DNA of 64,000 nt from assembly GCA_023614405.1 (NCBI GenBank), contig CM042694.1:353294010-353358009 (forward strand), in the 5' to 3' direction. This document shows positions 1 through 9,611 of this stretch, piece after piece. A program made the translations under genes and the position numbers. A model generated the notes under the pieces. The model had not been told where the DNA came from and did no database searches. It saw nothing but the letters and a program-made list of their open reading frames with translations. Each line of letters opens with the position of its first letter. Within the stretch, counting starts at the first letter, position 1. Source of the DNA: Avena insularis. Its lineage: Eukaryota > Streptophyta > Magnoliopsida > Poales > Poaceae.

Positions 1-306
1 AGTATTTTTAGGCAAAGATAGCAACCATTATTTAGCTCTTCCTCTTAGAGAGAAAGGAAATAGATGTAATTTGACCACATCAGGGTCAACGTATTTTATA
101 CGCATCATATCACATATTTCAGTGAAAGTATTTAAGTGCATACCTGCGTCTTCAACAATAGAGCCTCCAAATTGATTTTGTTGAACCAAACTTAAGTAAT
201 TGGGCTTAATTTAATAATCATCAGTAGAAATTGCTGGCTGAGTAATAGGAGTATGCAAATAATCATTATTGGGAGTAGCAAACTCCCCAAGCTTCTTTTC
301 AGTCAT
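1..306 (-). pseudogene. Athila-like Ty3/gypsy gag fragment, cut by window start
   Basis: The minus-strand frame starting at the ATG at 306 reads as the N-terminal part of a retrotransposon Gag: it contains VQQNQFGGS, then HLNTFTEICDMMRIKYVD, then LFPFSLRGRAK. This run of motifs is typical of the Retrotrans_gag domain of plant Athila-type Ty3/gypsy elements. Gag forms the virus-like particle that packages element RNA. Two in-frame stops are visible (211-213 and 28-30), so it cannot make full Gag. It lies just downstream, on the minus strand, of the primer site at 486-502, as expected for a 5' internal region. The rest of the element lies beyond the window start. Confidence 0.8.
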
Positions 307-485
307 ACTTCCTATGTTTTTGGGTTTTCTTAGACAAATAATTATAACAGTAAAAAACAAGAATTTAAAGACTAACTAATTTTATTGGTTTATCAAATAA
401 AGACTGAATAGCAAACTAACAAAATTAAAAACAAGAATTAAAACTAACAAGATTCCTAATAACCTCACCAGGATAGCTATTGCTT

Positions 486-502
486 CCCTGACAATGGTGC
501 TA
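486..502 (-). promoter_or_regulatory. Degenerate tRNA-Asp-type primer binding site
   Basis: On the minus strand this reads TAGCACCATTGTCAGGG, which differs only by transitions from the Athila primer site TGGCGCCGTTGCCGGGG, complementary to the 3' end of tRNA-Asp. It lies between the LTR on the right and gag on the left. The substitutions look like C-to-T and G-to-A decay. Confidence 0.7.
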
Positions 503-1189
503 GAAAAAGGGTTGATACCTTCGATCCGGATTACGTATGTAGTATAGCTATTTTTCCCTAGTAGACCTAGGTTATCGAATCCACGGGAAGAGAATGCATA
601 GTGAAGTTACTTTAATGGACCTTCGAGAGTTTTAGAATTCCTTTTGTGTTTTTACCAGACTAGTAGCTTGCGTCTTTTTGTTGTTGTCGATGATGGAGAG
701 AGAGGGCCTAGGGTGTTCGGTTTCACCTATAGCTATGCAAAACATCTGATGGGAATAAAATATAGAAATAAAGTATTTGTGTACTTGTTAGAGCAAGATA
801 AATTATATGTGGGCAGTGTATCCATAACTGTTATTGCCTTCACAGCCGCTTATAGAAATAACCTACTAGTCTCATCCATACAAGAAAGAGAACTAATGAT
901 ATGCATCGTGATGTCACTGTTAATCCCAAGCAAATCCCTCACATACATCCATACTACCTCTTCTGTCATTGGGGTTCCCAACCTGCAGATCAGTCATCAC
1001 CCATACTCCCTATACCTGGCTCAACCCTCGGGGTCTTGGGTACCTGACAAGTCTTTAGATTGAGGCAAGAGAGGATACAATAATCATCATGTCATACAAA
1101 CTAATACAATTGCTACATGGCTAGGTCGACGCCCTTAGCCCGAGGAGAATTACTCACACATAGAGATGAGATCAACAATCACGAACATT

Positions 1190-1728
1190 TTTTGAGGGTA
1201 AAACAGTAGGGCAAAAAGACCCCACTGCAATTTTTATATATTGTAGAGAGTTACAAAAGAATATTTACAAGACTCATTCCACCTCAAAGAAGAGGGATAA
1301 ATTCTAATCAGCTATCTCCTGTCTAAATTAGTTTCAATCCAAACCTTAAGGCTCTGATAATACTTCTTCTTAATTCTAAAAAGGACCCATCTTAATTCCT
1401 GGGCTACAATAGCCTTCCAGGTCTCAATCGATGCATGCTAATTATTGAAAATTTCATTATTCCTGCAAATCCAAATGCCCCAAGTTCCAAGTAGCAGAAT
1501 TTCCATTGCAAAAGGGACACTGAGGTCTTTTTTAATACTGACTAACACTTCAAAGATAGTTGGATCAGCCAAATTGACCTGAGAAATTTCAGCCCAGCAG
1601 GCTCTTGCAAAAGAACATTCCCAAAACAAATGTAGGCTGGTTTCTTCACTATTGTAGCCCTGGAAGACACTGTCATAAGATGCCAGCGAGAAACATTTCC
1701 TTTTCAGAAGGTTTCTAGTGTTGAGTCT
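1190..1728 (-). mobile_element. 5'-truncated LINE (non-LTR retrotransposon) 3' end
   Basis: The insertion is flanked by a perfect 12-bp target site duplication, ATCACGAACATT, at 1178-1189 and 1729-1740. On the minus strand its 3' end reads GCAGTGGGGTCTTTTTGCCC, then CTACTGTTTTACCCTC, then a short A run, a 3' UTR style common in grass LINEs. The neighbouring tandem unit at about 2588 has the same flanks without the insert, so it preserves the empty site. Only the last ~540 bp integrated, the usual outcome of incomplete target-primed reverse transcription. Confidence 0.85.
1312..1728 (-). pseudogene. LINE reverse transcriptase C-terminus (zf-RVT region)
   Basis: The minus-strand frame holds ETSLHLFWECSFARACW followed by GTWGIWICRNNEIFNN, the zinc-binding zf-RVT region found at the C-terminal end of plant LINE ORF2 proteins, then a final segment ending LKVWIETNLDRR and a stop at 1312. 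One in-frame stop at 1438-1440 interrupts it. The RT and endonuclease domains are missing because of 5' truncation, so the copy is dead on arrival. Confidence 0.8.
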
Positions 1729-1986
1729 ATCACGAACATTGTAATGAAAATCATAAGATTGATAGAAATAGTCTTACAATGTCGCCAATCGGAGAAGAGG
1801 TCTACTATTACAAGTGGTGGAGTATGGCTATAGAGATGGAGAAAGGTTTGGAGATCTGAGGCGGCTTTTTGGCGGAGTCTGGCTTCTTTGGGGCGAAGCG
1901 AGAGATGTTTTTTCGTCACCTGAGGCTTCTTTATATAGGGGTCCCTTCACGAAAGTTGTTCTGTTTGACCTAACGGTGGTGGCAAC

Positions 1987-2038
1987 AACTATACGACCGG
2001 AGCTATATGGTCGAAATTTTTGCTCCGGCCGTATAGTT
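1987..2038. repeat. Imperfect 17-bp inverted repeat in tandem unit 1
   Basis: Arms AACTATACGACCGGAGC (1987-2003) and GCTCCGGCCGTATAGTT (2022-2038) are complementary except for one G-T position, with an 18-base loop. A weaker version is present in unit 2 at 2879-2929. Confidence 0.7.
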
Positions 2039-2293
2039 GGTCGTTACGGTGTCTGCCTTCGTTGGACGGGTCCTAGTTTCTTATGGTTGAAGGAAATATC
2101 GTATCTTTGATTTTTAATGTAGTGATTCTGTCATTTTAACGACATTATCTGCCCAAGAAAAATACAAAAGAAAGGATTGCATACCCATCTGAATATTAGC
2201 ATTAGTGGTAGGGTTTAGAGAGATATTTTATCAAGAATATGATTAATATCCAATTTAAATGTGGACGTAGATGGCTATATTTCAGAGCCATCA

Positions 2294-3178
2294 GATGTCA
2301 CCGTTAATCCCAAGTAAATCCCTCACATATAGCCGTACTACCCCTTCTGTCACTAGGGTTTCCAACCTGCAGATTAGTCATTACTCATACTCCCTATATC
2401 TGGCTCAATCCTCGGGGTCTTGGGTACCTGACAAGTCCTTGGATTGAGGCAATAGAGGATAAAATAATCATCATGTCATACAAACTAATACATGATCCCA
2501 TCTATGATAAATAACATGCACACAAGCTACATGGCGAGGCCAAAGCCTTAGCCTAAAGAGAATTACTCACGCATAGAGATGAAATCAACAATCATAAACA
2601 TTGCAATGGAAATCAGGAGATTGATATCAAATAGTCTTACAATATCCCCAATCGATGATGAGATCTACTATTACAAGTGGTGGAATATGGATATGGTGGT
2701 GTAGAAGGGTTTGGAGATTAGATCTAAGTCTATTCCTCTCGTGGCTCTTTGGTGTTGTGGATGCAGGTTTCTGGAATTCTGGGGGAGGCTTGCGAGGCTA
2801 TTTCTCCTTGCTCGAAGCCTCTTTACATAGGGGTCCCTTAATGAAAGTTGTTCTGTTTGACCTATCAGTATCGATGGAAACTATACGACCGGATCTATAC
2901 GGCCAGAATTTTATTCCCGCCATATAGTTGGTCGTTAAAGTGTTTGTCTCCACTTCACGACCCCTGGTTTCTTCGGGTTGTTTGAAATCTCGTATCTTTG
3001 ACTTTAATGTTTTGATTCCCATCATCAAACGTCATTATCTGCGCAGGGAAAAATAGAAAGAAAGGATTGCATACCCCGTTGATCATTAGGCATTAGTGGC
3101 AGGGTTTAGAGAGACATTTCATCAAAAATATGAATAATATCCAGTTTAAATATGGACGTAGATGTCTATATTTCACAG
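2294..3178. repeat. Tandem unit 2 inside the Athila-like LTR (LINE-free)
   Basis: This is the second copy of the unit at 905-2290, lacking the LINE. It also has an extra ~24 bp near 2490-2515 relative to unit 1. No gene is seen in it. Confidence 0.75.
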
Positions 3179-3180
3179 CA

Positions 3181-4069
3181 AGCGCCCAGAGGCTACTATT
3201 AGAGTCCTGGTACCTGGGGTACCCCGATCCTACGGATGACCGGCCCACCAAGGGGGGCCACTGCCCCTTTCCGTGAAAGTGAGACGGGTAGAAGGCCTCA
3301 CGAGGGAAGCCTGAGGCTAGCGCCTCGTGAGGCCACCTCTGGGTCCTTCCCTCTTCCCCAATTGGAGCCCAACTCTCCCGGGTCCCCGAGCAAGCCCCGT
3401 GGAGGGTCAGTGCATGCCCGGGGGTATGGCACTAACCCAGCCATGATACGGAAGAAGAAGACAAGACCCTACAGGGAAGACTAGGCCCGGACGGGTCGCT
3501 CCGGTAAAGAATGGTAGGAACGTCCACTGACTGGTGTAAGGGTGCCGAGAACGTCACCGGAGCCAAGACAGTTGTCCCTTGCAACTTTGGTGCTAAGGGG
3601 ACAAGGGCAACATCGGGGAGCGGGGGATGCTGCAAGAATGACCCGCTTTACGAAGGACTAGAAGGAGGCCAAGGCGAAGAGGAAGTAGTCCTATAGTCCG
3701 GGTCTGCGAGGGGTGGTAGTGTGGTGACCCTTCCTGCCGTATGTTTGGAGGAAAGAGGCCCATCCTCCCTATAAAAGGGGGCCTTCTTCTACCTTGGGGG
3801 GAGGTTGATTCCCATGATTTGTAACCCTAGACATTGGTTCTCCATTGTACCCTCATGAAGCACTGCGAGTAATACAACCAAATAGGAGTAGGGGATTTAC
3901 CTCCTCACGAGGGTCCCGAACCTAGGTCAAAAAACCGTGTAAACCTCTCTGTCATGTGTGTGCGTTGTTGTCTTCACCGTCGCTGAGAAGCTTAGAACGC
4001 GTGATTTAGCCCCCTCTCGAACTCAGGGCTTGTTAGACCCATGTTCCTCCATGGGACACATCTCCGACA
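3181..4069 (+). mobile_element. 3' end of a gypsy-type element: PPT plus LTR
   Basis: The segment starts with a polypurine-like AGAGGCTACT that resembles the tract before grass gypsy 3' LTRs. It continues through a GC-rich U3, a TATA box at 3769-3777, an R/U5 region with GGAGTAGGGGATTTACCTCC, and a terminus CTCCGACA at 4069, all typical of grass gypsy LTRs. The probable LTR start is near 3197, with TG mutated to TA. No matching 5-bp target duplication was found, so the 5' side may be truncated. A short inverted repeat CCTCACGAG/CTCGTGAGG lies near 3297-3333. ORFs here are not coding. Confidence 0.6.
3769..3777 (+). promoter_or_regulatory. LTR TATA box
   Basis: CTATAAAAG lies in the U3-to-R transition of the LTR at 3181-4069, so transcription would start about 30 bp downstream, near 3800. 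Confidence 0.6.
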
Positions 4070-4681
4070 ATCATCATATTCATATGGATGGATTGAAAGT
4101 AAAAAAGTAAAATCAATTGCAAACCAACAATTGTATTTGGAATTACAACAAAATCTAAAGAATGAGAGGGGATGATGGTGATGATGGAGATGCAATGATT
4201 GATGATGCGGGGGATGATGTGTTTTCCTCCAATGATCCGTGTAGTAGAAGGACTTTCCCTTCTACAAGTACCTCCTCCATATCCCTTCCCAGTGTGGAAT
4301 TTCGTGTCTAGAGGTGTCTATGAATGTCGGATCACAGATCCGTCTTCGTGTGGTGAAAGTATTTGACAAGGCGGACGTCCTGGCCAGAAGTACGGGCAAG
4401 CTTCGCCTATACCATAGGTCGTTAAGATTGCAGTAGCTTCTCCTTGCATCCTCTCTTCTCGCAGGCGTGTGGAAAATCATTTAAATTATATTTATCACTC
4501 AGAAATATTATATTATTATATAATATGACTCTCCCAATTGATAGATTCACAAAAGACTTAATAATTCAGGATCCTATTGAAACAAGGGTAAAAGGTGCAC
4601 ACGAGGACCATAAAATACCAAAATTCTAATTCTACTTATGCAAAAACATAATATAAATATGCTTCAAAAATGGACTCATCA

Positions 4682-4705
4682 ACTTCCCCAAGCTAGACTA
4701 TTGGT
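4682..4705 (-). other. Polypurine tract and internal edge of Athila-like element
   Basis: Minus-strand CTAGCTTGGGGAAGT immediately precedes the LTR start at 4681. It matches the AGCTTGGGGGAGT tract that primes plus-strand DNA in grass Athila-type elements, so internal (3') sequence of an element lies to the right. Confidence 0.65.
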
Positions 4706-5495
4706 TGTCACCGAGCAAGGTAGTGACTTTTGGACAAGGTCATCATGTTCATGAGGCATGGGTATAGAAGTGTGCCCATACCCTACAAACACGGGTACGG
4801 TTCCTGCGAGCACTCATGGGTAAAATTGTCATCCTTAGCGCGAAGGGACAATAAGAGTTGGGAGAACAAAGTACTTTTGGGGCCTAGAAACGTTCACATT
4901 TTTTTGATGAAAACACCGTCGCTGCTTACCTTATGAGTGGTTTAATGTCGTCGCTTAGGCGATAGATTATTCATGTTAGCGAAATAGTGGGTTCCCAAAT
5001 TTTTGTTTAGAATAGAAGTATGAACACTCCCAACCATAGTGATTGAAAATTTATCGATAAAGGGCGCTTTATTTTTTTAAAGCTCAGGGTGCTTTATTAT
5101 TAAACTCGATTCCCCATCCCAGCGGCCTACCATTCTGCTATGGGTAAATTCAAATTCAGTCGAGTTGGTTGGGGCTTCAATCGTAATTTTCGGGCTCATT
5201 GCCTGTCTTGGTGACAACATTTTCATATGCATCATCGTTGATGAATGAATATAATACGGAAATATATCAATGCCATAGTATTTTAGTGCTTACCAAAGCA
5301 ATACTTCAGTTTTCTCTCTTCTTAGTTTCTTCAAAAAGGGGTCTAACCTCTTTCTTAATTATTTTAAAAAACATGGTTTTGGTGAATACTTCAGTTTAAA
5401 CCCGTATTATTCGTTGAAACAAAACACTAAAAGGTATTTAATAGTTCAGTTTATTCAGAAATCAAAATGTTTTCTAAATAATTTAAAAATACTTT
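4706..5495. other. Unassigned AT-rich stretch
   Basis: The first tens of bases look like the 3' internal end of the Athila-like element. The rest has no convincing gene. A phrase TTGGGGCTTCAATCGTAATTT at about 5172 recurs at about 5787, showing a local duplication. Confidence 0.4.
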
Positions 5496-5630
5496 GATGC
5501 CAAACTGGGCCTTAATATCTGAACCGAGCCAATCTAGGCCATGGATGATCAATATTTAGATGCCAAATGGCCAAATGGGGCCTTAATATCTGAACTAAGG
5601 CCGTATGGGCCATGGATGATCACCGATGTG
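5496..5630 (+). repeat. Two-copy tandem duplication (~65-70 bp)
   Basis: GATGCCAAACTGG...CATGGATGATCA (5496-5550) is repeated as GATGCCAAATGGCC...CATGGATGATCA (5559-5620). Both copies share the phrases GGCCTTAATATCTGAAC and GGCCATGGATGATCA. Confidence 0.75.
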
Positions 5631-5770
5631 CCTGTCGGCCTTTGATTCTAGGAAGTATGTCTTACCAATTTACTACTACTTAGACTATACATAAATCTAA
5701 ATTTAGTCGAGCAATAAAATCTCCCGCTATCCAATGTTTCAAACATCTTGGAATCCCCCTTCTACCCCTA

Positions 5771-6136
5771 GTGAAGTCGGTTTGTTGGGGCTTCAATCGT
5801 AATTTCCTAGTTCAGTACCTCTATAGCCCCGCTCCTACCACCGACCCCCCACCACCACACCCACACACAATCCTCGACCCTAGCTACGCAAGCCCTGCAG
5901 AAAACCGTAGATCTACCTTCACCACCTTACATCTGATTCACAAGGAATCTGCTTCTTCACAGCTGTCGTCCAGCACTCGGAGGAACCCCTGTTCTGCTTC
6001 ACCTTCGCCCACAAGCACCGCAACCTCAACACCCTCGACCACCTCAACGTCACCACCCAGGATTTGCAGGATGCCTAAACGCCGTCCTGACCGAGGTAAC
6101 CATATCTCCTTAGAGTTTGGTAAGCTAAATATGTAG
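5771..6136 (+). pseudogene. Unrecognised gene fragment, possible first exon
   Basis: A 121-codon ORF rich in Ser, Thr and Pro is open here, but a different frame at 5935-6095 looks more protein-like. It includes GICFFTAVVQHSEEPLFC and KHRNLNTLDHLNVTTQDLQD, then would need a one-base shift to stay open to a plausible splice donor (GAG|GTAACC at 6095/6096). A small candidate exon at 6534-6580 is bounded by CAG and GTAAGT. I do not recognise the protein. It may be a captured host-gene fragment, since a CACTA-type terminus lies at 9010 with the element on this side. The frame disruption argues for a pseudogene. Confidence 0.3.
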
Positions 6137-7512
6137 CAGTTAACTATATTTTGTATTGGTGCTACTTTTGTAGTAACTTACAAGTACTATACTTGTTACC
6201 CGTATCTTGCTAAATAATTTTTTTGAAGTCAGGTTTAACTATATGGCATTCAACTATGTTTTTGTATGTCATGGCGAAATATGAGTCAGCCAACGGTTAA
6301 CACATTTGTTTCCATTATCTACTTTATTAAGTGCCCATATGTGATGCAGTTATAATTTCTCTCTAGCATGGCATAGGCTATGGCACTAACTGTTAATTTT
6401 TGCTTGGTGCTTTTCTCCTATCTATGCAGTACACGCTTACATTCGTTATACTGTTTCCACTAAGATGTCTATTTTATTTGCTTCTTCTTACCCCACTATT
6501 CCTAACAGTTTGTTGTTGTTACGGAATGAACAGGTGCAATTTACTCTAGAAATCGTAGAATGAATGGACCCTATAATCTTGTAAGTATCTATTGCTTTTG
6601 TATCACTTCATGTTAACATCTGTGAGACTGGAACCTTTTTGTGTTTACTATTCGGTGCACCATTATGTAGAGGACCAACACTAAAGTATGGAGACCACCA
6701 GTCCAATTAGTTGATGCACCGGACATCATCGACAAACATACCTGTAACCAGATCAGCAATCCTAAGACTCTACATAGAGCTACTATAAGCATGCCCCCTT
6801 TTTTAAGGTTTAAGACCCCTGGTGTCATGCCATTTACTCTAGTTGAGTTGTTATTTTTGTCAGAGGCACTAGGGTGATTATAACAAGGACATACATGCAA
6901 TAGACTCCAATATAACAGAAACAGAAGGATCATAAGCAACTACGCACTTCAAATATCACTCTGGTATCTACACGTGTATGGCTATTTTAATACGAGGAAC
7001 ATGATAGTACACTTTGTCTTTAGGTAGACAATCAAAAAATTAAAACAATCTAACTGCTTGATATATTGTTTGACCATTTCTCTAAAAATGATTTGGCTAG
7101 TCTATTAGAGGCACACGTCTGCAAGAGATCCTTGTGTTGAGTGCTTGCATTGCTATAACAGGCCAAATAATCTTTTGAAAATCTTTGAGAATGAACATGG
7201 TAGTTTTGTTCCTTTGTATGATGTTGTAACTTCTTTTATCTTAGTTTCAGCCTTCATCAAGTAGATCAGTCATTTCATAGGGCAGAAGTGATAGTTGCAC
7301 ATGATCTCATCCCTCTATGAAGTCTATTGTTCCAGTTATTCTAGAAGAAAGAGATGTATGATGCCCTTCTATTACTAATTGCTTTCTTCCTTTTAGCAAA
7401 AGGACTGATTTGAAATTCGTTGGTTTTTGCTTTCCTTGGTAATGATGTTATATGACATTTCTTTTTGTTTTAGGTTGCAAATATAAATATGAAGGCAGAA
7501 CATAAAACTACT
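6137..7512. other. AT-rich, intron-like stretch
   Basis: This is low-GC sequence without an ORF I would support. It could be introns of the fragmented gene between 5771 and 7812 (inference). One small candidate exon is at 6534-6580. Confidence 0.3.
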
Positions 7513-7554
7513 ACCTGAAGTGTAGATCTCTTTGGACAAAGCAGTAGTGACAGT

Positions 7555-7812
7555 GTGTATTGCTCGTGTAGGTACACGATCTCGATTGCTCCATACATTC
7601 TAGCAGAAAGAATTTTTGGTGCTGCACTCCAACATGCACTTGATGTAGTTGGACATGAAGCCAACAAAACAGATGTAGTACTCTCTATAGAAAGGAAGGA
7701 GTTGTCTAAGTTAAAAAATAGGCAAGATTTGATGGATAATCTACTTAATAATATCCTCAACAAGTCTCCTGGTAATCCCGTCGTTACATGTGAGGTGGTG
7801 CGAGCTCCCTAA
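7555..7812 (+). pseudogene. Unrecognised coding fragment, possible last exon
   Basis: An 85-codon ORF ends at 7812. Its middle has a credible composition (AERIFGAALQHALDVVG, then a Lys/Glu/Leu-rich helical-looking segment RKELSKLKNRQDLMDNLLNN). It has no motif I can name. It sits 3' of the fragment at 5771-6136 on the same strand and could be the terminal exon of the same captured gene. The frame is closed by a stop upstream of 7555. Confidence 0.3.
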
Positions 7813-8127
7813 AAGGAACATTTTTGAAAATGAGATTATATTGTTTATCAGTTGTGTTGTTCTCTGATGATGCTTTACAAGATACATAATTTTTTAGGAC
7901 TGTAATAATTTACTATTTTTCTAGTTACAAGTTTTTTCCATAGTTCCAGAATTTATTTAGCATTCTAGACAACTTGTGTTCTTTATTTATCCACCTTTAT
8001 GTACTGGCAATGGATCTAAGTTAGATAGGCTTAAACAGTAGCAGGACCACAATGTTTGTATTAGTCCTTGATAGACCTCCAATCAACGGTGATGGGCCTA
8101 CACTAATGCTATTATATGTAGAATCTG
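7813..8127. other. Noncoding AT-rich stretch
   Basis: Possible 3' UTR of the preceding fragment; no motif seen. Confidence 0.3.
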
Positions 8128-8425
8128 ACTTTAAAAGGACAGAGCAGTAAAAGGACAGAACAGTAAAAGGCCAGAATAGTAAATGGCCAGAATAGTAAAT
8201 GAACAGAATAGTAAATGGCTAGAAAAGTGAAAGGCCAGAACAATAAAAGACCGGTACAATAAAATTGTAGGACGCCAGAATAGTAACAGGCCGGAAACAG
8301 TAACAAGGCCAGAACAGTAGGAGGCCAGAACTTTAGCAGGCCAGAAACTTCGCAACCCATTTATGGGACTAAATAGTAGAAGGCCGTAACAGTGAATGTC
8401 TAGAACAGTAAAGGGCCTTAATGCT
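8128..8425 (+). repeat. Degenerate ~16-bp minisatellite (GGCCAGAACAGTAAAA)
   Basis: Variants of GGCCAGAATAGTAAAT are repeated more than fifteen times, with units of about 13-18 bp. The array lies inboard of a CACTA-type terminus. Arrays of short subterminal repeats are known in CACTA elements, so this may be the element's subterminal region. The long minus-strand ORFs across it are by-products of the repeat. Confidence 0.7.
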
Positions 8426-8789
8426 AGAGGGCCGTAAGGGCCCACGATGAGTGCGAGAAAAGTGATGGGCCGACAACAGTCCTTAACACTAACAGACAGA
8501 CTTGGCCCAGGCGGAGAATGGGCCGCACAGTATTAGACCAAGGTGGGCCTTCTGTAGACTAAAACAATATCGGTCCTAAAAGTTCACGGGCCACGGATGG
8601 CTGCACTAATGGGACCATTTCAAATAGTGCTGGATGAAACAATAACGGGGCTTGTTCTTATTGGGCTCTCCTCATGGGCCGGCCCACTTAATATTTAGCA
8701 GGCCTTGGCTGGGTATGGTTTCTACCATGGTTTCTATGACTGTTAACAGCGGTAACTGGACGTTAACGGTGTTGGCCATGTGGCATTTT

Positions 8790-9010
8790 GCATGACGTCA
8801 GCAGTCAACACGGCTGGCAAATAGATCTACGACGGAACAAGTTTTTGTGGCTGAAGGGTGCAATCCGCCATGGTCAGAATAAAAACCATGGTAGATTCTT
8901 TTGTGACGGGGCTTTTACCACGAAGGGCATCCGTCGTAGAAGACTTTTTAGCCACGAAGGCCTTCAACCATGAAAATCGTTTGTTGTAAAATCCAACTTT
9001 TCTTGTAGTG
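8790..9010 (+). mobile_element. CACTA-type transposon right terminus
   Basis: The end at 9002-9010 reads CTTGTAGTG, the inverted form of the CACTACAAG terminus of grass CACTA elements. Inboard are repeated motifs such as GTGGCTGAAGG, CCACGAAGGGC and GCCACGAAGGCC, plus TACGACGGAAC and CGTCGTAGAAG in opposite orientation, as in CACTA subterminal regions. The element must extend leftward. I found no matching CACTACAAG left end in the window, so its left boundary is unknown. Confidence 0.65.
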
Positions 9011-9134
9011 TTGGGTCCGTTTTGGTCTAGCAAAGAGGCGTGGAGGTGGGCGGCGTTGTTAGCAACAGTGAAACATTCTAGAGTGGATTAATTATTTTAG
9101 CTGGGGAAAGCTGAAGACTATAAATAGAACACTA

Positions 9135-9482
9135 GTGTTGTTATATTATCTAGATGGCGGGAAAAAACCTTGTAGTGTCGGGAATATATTGATGAACTAT
9201 TTTAGACGGACGTGGTGCGCACTCCCTAACTTCCTAGAAAACAAAGCATACGGTAAATGGAATATAACTAATGGCTATTCAATCCATAAGCTTCAAGCAG
9301 AATATCCAATGTTCTTTACTGAAAACTTGTATTTCGAAATATGGTTAGCAGTTTATGATCTGAACCATAATCAATTAGGCATATTGAACTCCAGCAGATT
9401 AGTTGTGTACGCAACTCTGTGCATAGCCCCGAAAGTGGATATATCAGGCACGACTGTGCGGATGGAAAGCATTGGGGAGTAG
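9135..9482 (+). CDS. Hypothetical ORF, 115 codons
   Basis: This ORF has a TATAAATA about 15 bp upstream (9117-9124) and a non-repetitive, fairly protein-like composition (for example NFLENKAYGKWNITNGYS and TENLYFEIWLAVYDLNHNQ). I do not recognise the family. It sits between a CACTA terminus and the 3' end of ULP-like gene B on the other strand. Start choice is uncertain, because an out-of-frame ATG lies close downstream of the predicted transcription start. It may be a fragment of a larger gene. Confidence 0.3.
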   Translation: MLLYYLDGGKKPCSVGNILMNYFRRTWCALPNFLENKAYGKWNITNGYSIHKLQAEYPMFFTENLYFEIWLAVYDLNHNQLGILNSSRLVVYATLCIAPKVDISGTTVRMESIGE

Positions 9483-9611
9483 TAAATTTGATTGCTAAAA
9501 TCTATATTTTCCTTTACCACATTGTACTGCACTGCTCAGAAGATAGCAAAACTAATACTACATAATTAACAAATAATTCGTAGTATTTGTACAACACAGT
9601 ATACAATATAG

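Larger units (their letters stand above)
905..2290. repeat. Tandem unit 1 inside the Athila-like LTR (contains LINE)
   Basis: The stretch beginning ATGTCACTGTTAATCCCAAG near 911 is repeated from 2294 at high identity through the phrase CGGGGTCTTGGGTACCTGAC and on to the phrase GACGTAGATGGCTATATTTC. Without the LINE and its extra target copy, unit 1 is about 0.83 kb. I see no gene in it. Confidence 0.75.
503..4681 (-). mobile_element. Long LTR of the Athila-like element, with nested insertions
   Basis: The minus-strand LTR begins TGATGAGTCCATTTTTG at 4681, directly after a polypurine tract, and ends next to the primer site at 502. The U5-proximal part (510-600) resembles the end of Triticeae Athila-type LTRs (inference from memory of such elements). 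The 4.2 kb span includes a ~0.54 kb LINE (1190-1728) and a ~0.89 kb gypsy 3' end (3181-4069), leaving about 2.7 kb of LTR, part of which is two tandem units (905-2290 and 2294-3178). PPT and internal sequence lie on the right while primer site and gag lie on the left, so this is a shared LTR between two internal domains rather than a simple terminal LTR. Confidence 0.6.

Noticed and set aside
644..1063. 139-codon ORF in the Athila-like LTR
   Set aside because: It overlaps the LTR and the start of the tandem unit; the frame is not kept in the second unit and shows no domain.
3236..3696. ORFs of 60-80 codons in the gypsy LTR
   Set aside because: LTR U3 sequence; no coding signature, and ORFs on both strands overlap.
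3197..4074. A complete solo LTR with target duplication ATCAT
   Set aside because: ATCAT follows the right end at 4070 but I find no matching copy at the left end, and PPT-like sequence precedes it, so a truncated element is more likely.
8112..8445. Minus-strand ORFs rich in Leu and Phe
   Set aside because: They are translations of the ~16-bp minisatellite.
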